NCBI GenBank assembly: GCA_016785225.1
Contig: JAFBJZ010000375.1
Span: forward strand, 4,135,501-4,199,500
Length of the DNA: 64,000 bases
Reading direction: 5' to 3'
DNA from: Psettodes erumei
Taxonomy: Eukaryota > Chordata > Actinopteri > Pleuronectiformes > Psettodidae
The position numbers and the translations under genes were made by a program. How positions within the stretch are numbered: position 1 is the stretch's first letter; the number at the start of each line of letters is the position of its first letter. Under the pieces are notes generated by a model. It was not told the DNA's origin. It searched no databases and saw only the letters and a program-made list of their open reading frames with translations. This document shows positions 13,478 through 24,500 of this stretch, in pieces.

Positions 13478-13890
13478 CCCGATTCCTGCTTGACATACGG
13501 AATGACTGTATACCACATTGCAAGTTGATATTGAAGTGAAGAAAAAACAAAATAAATCAATGTCATCATTGTATTTAGCCTTCTTTTTACAGATTCTAAC
13601 TAAACTAAAAATGACAAACTGCATTGAAACAATTGAAACAGTTGTCTCATTAACCAAATTGTCATTAATCTCCCTACTTACAGGACAAGTTGTTTTTTGA
13701 ACCAAAATGAATGAATCAGTTATTTTGTTATTTGTTATTATATGTTGTAGTAGCTTTGCACTGATAAACTGAGCTGCCCGTACAAATGCATTTTTGTATT
13801 TTAGTCTGTCTGTCCTGAGCCAAATGTTCTATGGAACTGTATTAAATGTTAATGTAAAACACAATAAAATAACAGTGAATTTTGTATTTG
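13478..13890 (+). other. tbck: TBCK 3' untranslated region with poly(A) signal
   Basis: This is AT-rich sequence after the TBCK stop. A canonical AATAAA lies at 13863-13868, followed by T-rich sequence. The 3' end is inferred from this signal only; no transcript evidence is available here. Confidence 0.6.
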
Positions 13891-14124
13891 GTGATTTCAG
13901 TTACCTTGTTTGCAAGTCACTAGGGAATAATATTTTAATTGATTATATATAGACTCACAATTAATAGTAGCAAGCTGTCTTAGGTTTATTAAACTGGTGC
14001 TGCCATATGGGTGTCATTATTTGCACAATATTCTCATGGGTTTTTTCAGGTACAGTAATTGCTCAAACATGTCCCACATTCCAACACCAAAGTGAATGAT
14101 TGCCCCATACTGGACACACCCACA

Positions 14125-14236
14125 AAACTAAGAGATAAAAGGAGAAATCGGTGGTGATTTTCATCAAAGAAACATCTGAAATCACAGACAGCGACTTTTT
14201 GAAATAACTTCAGTCAGCAGCAACTGTACTGTAAAG
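14125..14236 (+). promoter_or_regulatory. Candidate lipoxygenase promoter and non-coding first exon
   Basis: A TATA-like GATAAAAG at about 14134 lies some 265 bp after the TBCK poly(A) signal. Downstream, ACTGTAAAG|GTCAGT at 14236/14237 could be a donor. A strong acceptor, TTCTTCCCTACCAG, ends at 14401, 25 nt before the lipoxygenase ATG. A short 5' UTR exon joined across a 165-bp intron is therefore plausible. This is inference from splice-site appearance and position. Confidence 0.35.
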
Positions 14237-14426
14237 GTCAGTCAGAAAATTACAAATAAGATAGTTGGTTGTTATAATTACATTTTCTAGTTTTATTGTG
14301 ATACTGGTATTTTAAAGGTTTTATGCAGTGCAGGTTCATCTAGAGACATTTGACTTAACTGGTGTTGAAAATGACATTACTATGTTATTCTTCCCTACCA
14401 GGGTTCTTCAACTTTCCAGAGTGAAA

Positions 14427-14579
14427 ATGGTGAATTACGAAGTGACAGTATTCACTGCCAATCTTGCCACTGCCACCACTTTTAACAATGTCTTTATTAA
14501 ACTGGTGGGCACAGATGGGGAGAGCAACCGGGAGTGGCTTGTGGGCTTCAGAGGGGCTTTAGCCTTTATCAGTGGAGCG
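14427..14579 (+). CDS. Lipoxygenase exon 1: start of PLAT domain
   Basis: It starts MVNYEVTVFTANLATATTFN and carries the family motif VGTDGES. The donor is GCG|GTAAGT, phase 0. A diverged copy of this exon is at 26579-26665. Confidence 0.95.
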
Positions 14580-17500
14580 GTAAGTTCTGTATGTTTAAAT
14601 ACATAGTGCACTGTCTCAGCTTTGCCTGTATGAGATTATAGACACAGTTAATAGCAGTTTATAGAGGCTGATGTAAACCAAAACTTAGACTCATATGCGT
14701 AGTAACAGGATATGTACAGCTCTTCAACCAGAAAGACTAAATTATCCAAAAATCCACATAATGAGCTTCACAGTATTGGTAATATATGCAGGGCCAGCAT
14801 AGTGCATGTTTTATTTTATCCAGCCTTCTACAGAACATTAAGTAATTGTATACAAATCAAAGATGGATAGATGTTACAGCTCAGTTCTTGGGTATCAAAC
14901 CTAATTCATCCCCATCTCATTTACCAATGTTTTCAAGCATTTTCTGTCATTGCTCTAGGTGTCTACTTTTACCCTGTCTTGCCCTACCTCTCTTGGAAAA
15001 CTGGTTCTGATAGAGCTAGACAAACAGCCTCTTCCACTGTTCCGAGAAGACTCTTGGTTCCCTGACAAGGTGAAAGTGAAATCCCCAGAGGACGACACTT
15101 ACCAGTTCCCAATCTACCGCTGGATCAGTGACAGTGAAGTGCACCGCTTCAGAGAGGGAACAGGTTCATGGAAATTTTTCTAATATAATGTACGCTGTTC
15201 ACTGACCACAGAAGACATTAAAGAAAGACAAGCTAGTTAATGAGGAGGCAAATTCATACTAACTTAATGTATGTATTAGCAATTTCAAACCTGTCTGTGG
15301 TTCTTGTTTTTCTTTGAAGCTCTGAAAGTCTCTGACGACAGCCACCATCTTGGTAGGTACAACAGGCAGCAGGAGCTTAAGCAGCGAGCAGAAGACTATC
15401 GGTGAGAGATCAGAGCTTGTCCATATTTTAGCTTCACACACATCAAAGCCAACCGGCATCCAAATCCTCCACCTTCAGTTGGATATATCCATGATATACT
15501 TTATAATGATAAATGAACCATCATATTACACTGTTACACCTACAAATGTTTATTGAAATGCAATGCACAATAAAATATGTTACAACACTGTATTATGAAT
15601 ACATGAATACTTATTTGTATTATACTTGCATTCTCTAAATTAAAAATGCACACACATTGGTATCTTGGCTATGCTCTTCTCCATTTTTCCCAGCTGGAAT
15701 GTGTATGTGGAGGGAATACCCCACTGCATAAAGACAGACAACCCTCTTTCTCTGCCTTGTGAGGTCCAGTTCTCCTTCACCAAGACTACAGAATTTCTCT
15801 TCACTGCATCAACTGCGTAAAGCCCTCAATTTCTACAAGATATCTAATTTTTTTTTTAATCAAGGAACCTAACTGCATATTAAAATGGATAATCACATCA
15901 CAATAAAGTTATTCTGTTTTTATTTTCCAGGCTGACAGAGCTGCAACTAAAGGGACTGTCTGATTGCACAGAGAGGTGGACTGATATTGATGACATTCAT
16001 CGGGTGTTTTGCTGCAAACAGACTGACAAATCAGGTACTGTCATGATAGGTTAATGACATACTTGATACTGTTTGCATAATGGTATGCATTCAACTGTAG
16101 TCATTCTGATGTACTCTATTATGTTTTGTTTTCCTGAGATAAGATAGTCCAGCTTCTGCTGAACACGGAATTGTCTATTGGCTCCGATAAACAGAAGAAA
16201 ATGTGCCAAAGAATGAAATGTGTATGTGTCATCAACATAGGTTTCCGTCTAATTCTGGGCTTTGCTCATGAGAACACTTGTAACTGTAGTAAATTCCGTA
16301 TAATCAAGACAGTGACAACTGGCTCTGGCTGTAACACATTGTTTTCCATTTCCATTTCACATGCAGCGTATAATCAAGATAATAACAGTGACAGATCAAG
16401 ATTGTCAAGCCACAAATTTGAAACTCAGCTCTGTTCTTTCTCCAGACTATGTCCAGCAACATTGGAAGGAAGATGCTTTCTTTGGCTACCAGTTTCTAAA
16501 TGGTGTCAACCCCATGTTGATCAGACAGTGCACAGTCATACCGAACAACTTTCCTGTCCCTGATGACATGGTCTTCCCCCATGGTCAGGGTAGCTTGGCA
16601 GATGAAATGGAGGTGATAGTGTCATGCTGGCTAGAAAACTTCCCTGTATCTAGCAGACCGTAGTTATAGAACCATGTTTTGTTCCATGATTGCACTTACA
16701 TATTCACTTTGCAAATGCAATATTCACACATTATGTGCATGAATGTATATGAATCAAATAATTTCTTATCCTGACAAAATTCTCAAACAGAAAGGCAACA
16801 TTTTCCTTTGTGACTACAACCGTTTGAATGCACTGGAACCAAACATCATCAATGGAAAGAAGCAGTACTTGATGGCTCCCCTTGTCCTGCTCCACAAAAC
16901 GCCTGATGACAAGTTGATGCCAATTGCTATTCAGGTGAGAATAACACTCAAATGTTGCTGATACTGAAGCTGGAAATTAGTCTAACAATTAACGTGGCTG
17001 AAAAGTAAGACCTAAGTTTCTGTGCCACAGAAAGCCTGTACTTCACTAGAAGAGTCTTCAAGGGTTCTTACAATAAAAGTTTGCTGGTGACTGAATCAAA
17101 TGGATCAATTTTAACCACTTTCCTCAATCTTGCCCTATAGCTGAGGCAGACTCCAGGAGACGACAATCCGATCTTTTTTCCTACTGATCATGAATACGAC
17201 TGGTTGATGGCCAAGATATTTGTGAGAAGTTCAGATTTCAATGAACATCAACTCAACGTTCACCTGCTACGCACTCACCTGCTGGCAGAAGTTTTTGCAG
17301 TGTCACTGCTGCGCAATGTGCCCATGGTGCATCCACTGTACAAGGTAAAGGAATGGGAGGATATTGAACCTACTTTTTTGGGGGGGGTTTCAATTTGATG
17401 CTTTTTCTATCTACAAATATGGGTGTTGTTTGACGTTGTTGCTCATAAAATTGCTTGTATTTCACATGGCTGACTTTGTTAAAAAGTAATAATGTTGCTG

Positions 17501-18872
17501 ACATGGTTCTGTCTTTCCCCTTAGCTCCTCATACCTCATACTCGCTACACTCTGCAGATCAACCACTTAGCTCGACTTCTCCTAATATCTGAGACTGGAG
17601 TTTTCACACGGGTATGAAAAGAGTCCAACACCTACACAATGTTTTTTCTTTGTAATATCCCTGTTTGTGTTTCACACTATATTCCTTTTATATTTAACTT
17701 TTCTCTAGTTTGCATCCTCTGGTGGAGAGGCTATGATCACAATCCTGAAGAGATCACTGTCCTCAATGACCTACAGCTCCCTTTGTATACCAGACGACAT
17801 TGCTGAGCGTGGACTGGAGACTGTGCCAAACTTCTACTACAGGGATGATGGACTCCGGCTTTGGGATATCATCAACAGGTAATATAGGCAGTTTCCTTTC
17901 TCCAATATGTTTATACACTCTAATGATTTACACCTTGTCAGGGTTAGTTAGAATACATTTTGAGGCCTTGAAGTACACTAAAGATAAAGAAACATGGTTT
18001 GCCCAGTGTGTGTCTCAAGTTGGGGTTTAGGGTCATGGCTTGACATCAGAGATTTCAGTACACGATTTGCTTTCCATTTTAATTTGCAAGAATGAAACAG
18101 CTATTAAACACCCTTAGTCTGGTTGTTTGCTAGAAACCAAAAAAACAACTGAGCTAATTCTTTCCTCAACTGAGGTGATGGTAATGAGGACAGGACAGAT
18201 TAGTTGGCCAGCACAAAGCCAACACATCTGTGTGGATGAGATTGCTCCAGCACTGAACACCAATCCTCACAGGAAAGCCACCTGAAAATACAAATTTAGG
18301 ATTAGAGGGTAAGTTTTATTCCACTCAGTACACCCCAAAATTCTGCTCTCCATTCTGGTAAATGATGCCTGGCTGGCAGTAGACTAGCCTGATATTCAGA
18401 CTGATCTGCCATTTCATTATTTCTTCAGACTTTTTTTGTGGCGTGAGGGTTTGATTTTTTCCTCAACAAATAACTGGAGACTGAAATATCTGGCTGCTCT
18501 GACATCATTTGCATTTGACTGCAGCAGTATTAGGTGGTATCCTGTTGATTTAAAGCAATTTACTGTATAGAGAATGGACATATTTGGGATATAATGCATA
18601 TTGTTTATACAAAGAAATAAGATAAGATGAACCTTTATTAGTCCCACAAGGGGGAAATTACACATAAGTGACCAAATATAGACAAAGAGCCCAAATTCTG
18701 CTGTCTATGAGATAACTTTTGTTCTCCTAGTGACTTTTATCATTTTTCATAAAGGAATTCTAATCAGTCTTTTTGTCAAGCTGAAACATGTGTAGGGTTT
18801 TCTGTCTGTAATCTAAAGGTATCAACTACTAACATTTGAGACCCAACTTTGTCTACCCCCTTTCTTCTGCTC

Positions 18873-18924
<52 letters not shown>

Positions 18925-21075
18925 TTCTACAGTTTCTTTGCATCAATTCTTTCAGTTAGCCCAGTTTAACGCAATCTTTTTTGAACAGTTTGTGATGAAA
19001 GATGTTTCCTTTTGTATAGAAGTCACTGTTGCAAGAGACACTGCCAACTGTGACCCAAAAACATCCAGACAAGGACCTTTGTTGCATTTTCTCTCTCTAA
19101 TATTTTTTCATCTGTCCACTATTGCCAGTTAATAAAGGAAGACAATGCCCCCAAATGAATTCTATACAGTAAATTGTATGGGAAAAATACTATGATTATT
19201 TCTAAACACAATTTCATCCTGAATAATTGCAAGATGTACTTCCCTGTAAAATCATAACTTCTTTTTTTACATTACTGCTTCTGTACAGCTTAAACAATAG
19301 AGATGCAGCATGTTAGTTATTATAAATTACAGGTTCTGGGAGGCATATATTTTAACTGTATTTCCCCTGCAATACAGTCTTCATTCAAAGCTAAACTACT
19401 CTACAGTAGCTCCATACTTAATGCACCAATATACAAGGGGTGTCAATCTTTTCATCCAACTCTAGACAAGGAATAAAATAAGTGCATCTGACACTGCACA
19501 AAGTTCTCAAAAAAGAACATCCCCTCATATCACTTGCTAAATGATGGCCATTAAATTATCTCACAAAATAGCTACTGTGACTAGTCAAATGCTGTTTTAT
19601 GGCACTCATCCACGTTTCTCACTAGGCTTGTGCAGGGAATTCTCAGCTACTACTACAACAATGACACTGACGTCGAGCAAGATCCTGAGCTCCAGAAGTG
19701 GATTTCGGACATCTTTGAACATGGATTACTTTGTCAAGAAAGAACTGGTAGAGTTTTAAGAAAAGCTCGTCTTTTTGATGATAAATGGTGCTTTATGTGT
19801 ACAGTTCTGTATCGTTGTATTGTTATAAATCAACACAACATATCACAATTTAACTTAATTTAGTAATTTTAACTAACTGAATGTCTCTTTTAGTAATGCA
19901 GTTTATGCTCTCCAACTCTCAGGAATTCCACAGAGATTTACCACTGTGGCTGAGCTCATCAAGTTTGTCACCATGGTGATCTTCACTTGCTCATGCCAGC
20001 ACTCGGCAGTGAACGGTGGACAGGTGAATCCTTTTATTGTACCAGGATGATCGGTTATAATGTACTACTTTTTTGTGGAATGGGTTGATGAGGTCTTGCA
20101 GTTTTTCTCTGAGCCAGAGAGATGGTGGAATTCTTGCTGAACAAATGCAATTTGCCTTTGAGAATAGAGTTGAACATAAACCAGGCTAAGAGTGTACAGC
20201 CAGCAGGTCTGTGAAGCTGTTCTTAGACTCACTGGTCCTCTGAGATAAATCCTGCAAATGCTGACATAGTCTCAATGACAATGCAAACCTGGTGATTTAT
20301 ATTATTATTTGCTACTTAGCACAAAAAACTATGTACAGCTGGGGCTGATGGTATTGCCATTATTTGTGCAGCTATTTGTTTATAAAACCAAGTGTTAAAA
20401 AAATAAAAACTTTGATCTGATGATGACTGGAGGAAAAGCCTGAGGACCACCAAAGTGATTGCAATTCATCCTGAGATAAACATGAATGTTTAAACCAAAT
20501 TGAATGGCAATCCAGGTGGTTGAAACATTCCTTTTAAGCCACATATATGTTAACCTCATGGTTTCGCTCGAGGCAAAGTCAAGGGATCACCAAAGTGTTA
20601 ACTTGCTATTCATTTGTCATTTGTTTACTGTAGTACGACTATGGCGGCTGGATGCCCAACACTCCCATCTCCCTACAACTCCCCCCACCAACGACAAAAG
20701 GGACAACAAGCGAAGCCACAATGCTGCAGACATTCCCTGATGTCAATACAACAGTTCAGGGCATGTCCACCATGTGGCTACTAAGCAAGCAGTCCTCTGA
20801 TTTTGTAAGTAGCCAAGACTTCATGAAAAATTTGTTGAACTATGACATTGCATAAATGTTTGTCAAAAAAACCCTTTTAAAATACCTTTCATCAGGTCCA
20901 ACTTGGCCATTACCCAGAAGACCATTTCACCGAGGAGATTCCCTGCCAACATATAAAGGACTTTCAGGGAGAACTTGAAGTGTTAAGTGCAGCCATCAAA
21001 GTCAGAAACAGCAGTCTGGAAGTCCCATACACATATATGGATCCAATCAACATAGAAAACAGTGTAGCAATTTGA
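14427..21075 (+). CDS. Animal lipoxygenase, complete (ALOX family)
   Basis: Fourteen coding exons: 14427-14579, 14959-15163, 15320-15401, 15694-15816, 15931-16034, 16446-16612, 16791-16934, 17141-17344, 17525-17611, 17709-17878, 19626-19747, 19923-20023, 20634-20804, 20896-21075. They sum to 2013 nt (670 residues plus TGA), with all junctions in phase. Several sizes (82, 123, 104, 144, 204, 87, 170, 122, 101, 171) follow the usual vertebrate ALOX exon pattern. Residues 1-115 form a PLAT/C2-like membrane-binding domain and the rest the iron dioxygenase domain. Iron ligands are His367, His372, His547, Asn551 and the C-terminal Ile670. Ala410 occupies the Coffa position, which predicts S-stereochemistry. 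Phe424-Ala425 occupy the positional-specificity site. The enzyme should oxygenate polyunsaturated fatty acids or isomerise their hydroperoxides (an ALOXE3-like role). Product specificity cannot be read from sequence, so no symbol is given. The start is the first ATG in frame with the PLAT domain. Confidence 0.96.
14959..15163 (+). CDS. Lipoxygenase exon 2: rest of PLAT domain
   Basis: The acceptor is TTGCTCTAG, and the exon begins VSTFTLSCPTSLGKLVLIEL. It includes DSWFPDKVKV and the domain-linking YRWISD. The donor is ACAG|GTTCAT, a slightly weak site, leaving phase 1, which the 82-nt exon 3 continues in frame. Confidence 0.94.
17141..17344 (+). CDS. Lipoxygenase exon 8: first two iron histidines
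   Basis: It encodes the hallmark H-x4-H motif in HLLRTHLLAE. The histidines fall at residues 367 and 372 of the assembled protein, the same numbers as in 5-lipoxygenase, which supports the exon model. Confidence 0.96.
17525..17878 (+). CDS. Lipoxygenase exons 9 and 10: specificity pocket
   Basis: Exon 9 (17525-17611) holds Ala410 in INHLARLLL, the Coffa stereo-control site. Exon 10 (17709-17878) begins Phe424-Ala425, the positional-control pair (Ala-Asn in 5-LOX, Ile-Met in human ALOX15). The glycine run of 5-LOX and ALOX15 (GGGGH) is replaced here by GGEAM. Confidence 0.93.
18614..18668 (+). repeat. Teleost repeat tail (GATGAACCTTTATTAGTCCC type)
   Basis: The segment GATGAACCTTTATTAGTCCC followed by ACAAGGGGGAAATTAC matches a very common fish interspersed-repeat end (usual form: GACCTTTATTGATCCC, then GGGGAAATT). 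Only this tail is recognisable. Confidence 0.5.
18875..18921. repeat. (CA)n microsatellite
   Basis: About 23 uninterrupted CA units within lipoxygenase intron 10. Confidence 0.97.
19405..19492 (+). repeat. Percomorph interspersed repeat, copy 1
   Basis: It contains TAGCTCCATACTTAATG, then TCTTTTCATCCAACTCTAGA and AATAAGTGCAT. This corresponds to the TAGCTTCATATTTA ... ATCTTCTCATCTAACTCTCG ... GCGAATAAGCGTAT repeat familiar in percomorph fish. Two further copies are at about 37130 (- strand) and 63381-63570. Confidence 0.5.
19923..20023 (+). CDS. Lipoxygenase exon 12: third iron histidine
   Basis: It contains CSCQHSAVNGGQ, giving iron ligands His547 and Asn551. The usual second residue pair before the histidine (SA or SG then Q) is Ser-Cys-Gln here, so a Cys sits two residues before the iron histidine. 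Confidence 0.95.
20410..20625 (+). repeat. Teleost interspersed repeat in lipoxygenase intron 12
   Basis: It contains GACCACCAAAGTGATTGCAA, TTCATCCTGAGATAAACATG and CAATCCAGGTGGTTGA. A second block follows with AACCTCATGGTTTCGCTCGA and GGGATCACCAAAGTGTTA. The paired 'GATCACCAAAGT' blocks are characteristic of a common percomorph repeat. It ends close to the acceptor of exon 13. Confidence 0.5.
20896..21075 (+). CDS. Lipoxygenase exon 14: C-terminal iron ligand
   Basis: It ends PINIENSVAI then TGA at 21073-21075. The terminal Ile carboxylate is the invariant fifth iron ligand, so the protein is not truncated. I see no canonical AATAAA between the stop and the start of the satellite array at about 21504. 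Confidence 0.95.
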   Translation, partial: VQLGHYPEDHFTEEIPCQHIKDFQGELEVLSAAIKVRNSSLEVPYTYMDPINIENSVAI

Positions 21076-21503
21076 ACTTCAGAGGACCTCCTCCACTGTT
21101 AGTCAAATTCAGCTTCACATGAAAAAGGGAGTAGGGGAATGTCTGCATGTACTGCATCTACTGTCTATGATCATTGTATGCTGATCTGTGATGTTGTATA
21201 CATAGCCTCATTGTCTTAACACGAGTGAAAAATCCACATCTTAAATATTCTTCACTAGTCATTTCACAAGTTATTTCATCCTTTTCTATCTCAATGCAAA
21301 AATGACAGAATGTTACTACTGCAATATGTGTGTTGTGTAGTAGCCATGCACTGATAAATTGGGCTATAATTTTATTTGCATGTGAGACAGATTTATTCGG
21401 AGTTGGTTTATACAGAATTTTATCAGAATATTTTGCAAGAAAGAATGAAATTATTTCAAAGCTTACACTATCTGCATTTTTAAATGTTGTTTTCATTTCC
21501 TTA

Positions 21504-24500
21504 TAAAAATGCAAACCATGACAACTTTTTGTGCACGTGATAGGAACTTGGAAAATGTTCATACTGCGCTTTGCCCTTAAAAATGAAGGAAAAGGTGAAA
21601 TTTTTTTTTGTCAAAAAAACTGCTCAAAACGTCATAGATTTACATTTGGTGGTGCCCCCACTGGATAAAGTGCGTTAAAAATGCAAATCGTGACAACTTT
21701 TTGTGCACGTGATAGGAACCCGGAAAATTTTTATACTGTACTTTGACCTTAGAAATGAAGCAAAAGGTGAAATTTTTTTTGTCAAAAAAACTGCTCAAAA
21801 CGTCATAGATTTACATTTGGTGGTGCCCCCACTGGATAAAGTGCGTTAAAAACGCAAATCGTGACAACTTTTTGTACACGTGATAGAAAGCTGGAAAATT
21901 TTCATACTGCACTTTGACCTCAGAAATGAAGCAAAAGGTGAAAAAATTTTTTGTCAAAAAAACTGCTCAAAACATCATAGAATTGCGTTTGGTGGTGCCC
22001 CCACTGGATAAAATGCATTAAAAACGCAAACCGTGACAACTTTTTGTACACGTCATAGGAACCCGGAAAATTTTCATACTTTACTTTGACCTTAGAAATG
22101 AAGCAAAAGGTGAAATTTTTTTTGTCAAAAAAACTGCTCAAAACATCATAGAATTGCGTTTGGTGGTGCCCCCACTGGATAAAATGCGTTAAAAACGCAA
22201 ACTGTGACAACTTTTTGTACACGTGATAGAAAGCTGGAAAATTTTCATACTACACTTTGACCTCAGAAATGAAGCAAAAGGTGAAAAAATTTTTTGTCAA
22301 AAAAACTGCTCAAAACATCATAGAATTGCATTTGGTGGTGCCCCCACTGGATAAAATGCGTTAAAAACGCAAACCGTGACAACTTTTTGTACACGTCATA
22401 GGAACCCGGAAAATTTTCATACTTTACTTTGACCTTAGAAATGAAGCAAAAGGTGAAAATTTTTTTTGTCAAAAAAACTGCTCAAAACATCATAGAATTG
22501 CGTTTGGTGGTGACCCCACTGGATACAATGCGTTAAAAACGCAAACTGTGACAACTTTTTGTACACGTCATAGGAAGCCGGAAAATTTTCATACTTTACT
22601 TTGACCTGAGAAATGAAGTAAAAGGTGAAATTTTTTTTTGTCAAAAAAACTGCTCAAAACATCATAGAATTGCGTTTGGTGGTGCCCCCACTGGATAAAA
22701 TGCGTTAAATACGCAAACCATGACAACTTTTTGTGCACGTGATAGAAAGCTGGAAAATGTTCATACTGCGCTTTGCCCTTAAAAATGAAGAAAAAGGTGA
22801 AATTTTTTTTTGTCAAAAAAACTGCTCAAAACGTCATAGAATTGCATTTGGTGGTGCCCCACTGGATAAAATGCATTAAAAATGCAAACCGTGACAACTT
22901 TTTTGTTGTGCGTGATAGGAACCCGGAAAATTTTCATACTTTACTTTGACCTTAGAAATGAAGCAAAAGGTGAAATTTTTTTTTGTCAAAAAAACTGCTC
23001 AAAACATCATAGAATTGCGTTTGGTGGTGCCCCGACTGGATAAAATGCGTTAAAAACGCAAACCGTGACAACTTTTTGTACACGTCATAGGAACCCGGAA
23101 AATTTTCATACTGCAGTTTGACCTCAGAAATGAAGCAAAAGGTGAAAAAAATTTTTTGTCAAAAAACTGCTCAAAACGTCATAGAATTGCATTTGGTGGT
23201 GCCCCCACTGGATAAAATGCGTTAAAAACGCAAACCGTGACAACTTTTTGTGCACGTCATAGGAACCTGGAAAATTTTCATACTGCGCTTTGACCTTAAA
23301 AATGAAGGAAAAGGTGAAATTTTTTTTTGTCAAAAAAACTGCTCAAAACGTCATAGATTTACATTTCGTGGTGCCCCCACTGGATAAAGTGCGTTAAAAA
23401 CGCAAATCGTGACAACTTTTTGTGCACGTGATAGGAACCCGGAAAATTTTTATACTGTACTTTGACCTTAGAAATGAAGCAAAAGGTGAAATTTTTTTTT
23501 GTCAAAAAAACTGCTCAAAACATCATAGAATTGCGTTTGGTGGTGTCCCCACTGGATAAAATGCGTTAAAAACGCAAACCGTGACAACTTTTTGTACACG
23601 TGATAGAAAGCTGGAAAATTTTCATACTGCACTTTGACCTCAGAAATGAAGCAAAAGGTGAAAAATTTTTTTGTCAAAAAAACTGCTCAAAACATCATAG
23701 AATTGCGTTTGGTGGTGCCCCCACTGGATAAAATGCGTTAAAAACGCAAACCGTGACAACTTTTTTGCACGCGAGATAGGAACCTGGAAAATTTTCATAC
23801 TGCACTTTGACCTCAGAAATGAAGCAAAAGGTGAAAAATTTTTTTGTCAAAAAAACTGCTCAAAACATCATAGAATTGCGTTTGGTGGTGACCCCACTGG
23901 ATACAATGCGTTAAAAACGCAAACCGTGACAACTTTTTGTGCACGTGATAGGAACCCGGAAAATTTTCATACTGTACTTTGACCTTAGAAATGAAGCAAA
24001 AGGTGAAAAATTTTTTTGTCAAAAAAACTGCTCAAAACATCATAGAATTGCGTTTGGTGGTGCCCCCACTGGATAAAATGCGTTAAAAATGCAAACCGTG
24101 ACAACTTTTTGTGCACGTGATAGGAACCCGGAAAATTTTCATACTGTACTTTGACCTTAGAAATGAAGCAAAAGGTGAAAATTTTTTTGTCAAAAAAACT
24201 GCCCAAAACATCATAGAATTGCATTTGGTGGTGTCCCCACTGGATAAAATGCATTAAAAATGCAAACCGTGACAACTTTTTGTGCACGTGATAGGAACCC
24301 GGAAAATTTTCATACTGTACTTTGACCTTAGAAATGAAGCAAAAGGTGAAAAAATTTTTTGTCAAAAAAACTGCTCAAAACGTCATAGAATTGCATTTGG
24401 TGGTGCCCCACTGGATAAAATGCGTTAAAAATGCAAACCGTGACAACTTTTTGTGCACGTGATAGGAACCCGGAAAATTTTCATACTGCACTTTGACCTT

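Larger units (their letters stand above)
17879..19625 (+). other. Lipoxygenase intron 10 with repeats
   Basis: This is the largest intron of the gene (1.75 kb). It holds two teleost repeats and a (CA)n tract, listed separately, and no coding signal. Confidence 0.8.

Noticed and set aside
16171..16563. 130-codon + strand open frame in the lipoxygenase
   Set aside because: It covers intron 5 and part of exon 6 in the wrong frame; exon 6 in frame reads HWKEDAFFGYQF.
14427..21075. Naming the lipoxygenase ALOX5 because residues 367, 372, 410 and 424 have the same numbering
   Set aside because: Pocket residues differ (Phe424-Ala425, GGEAM), and numbering alone does not assign orthology.
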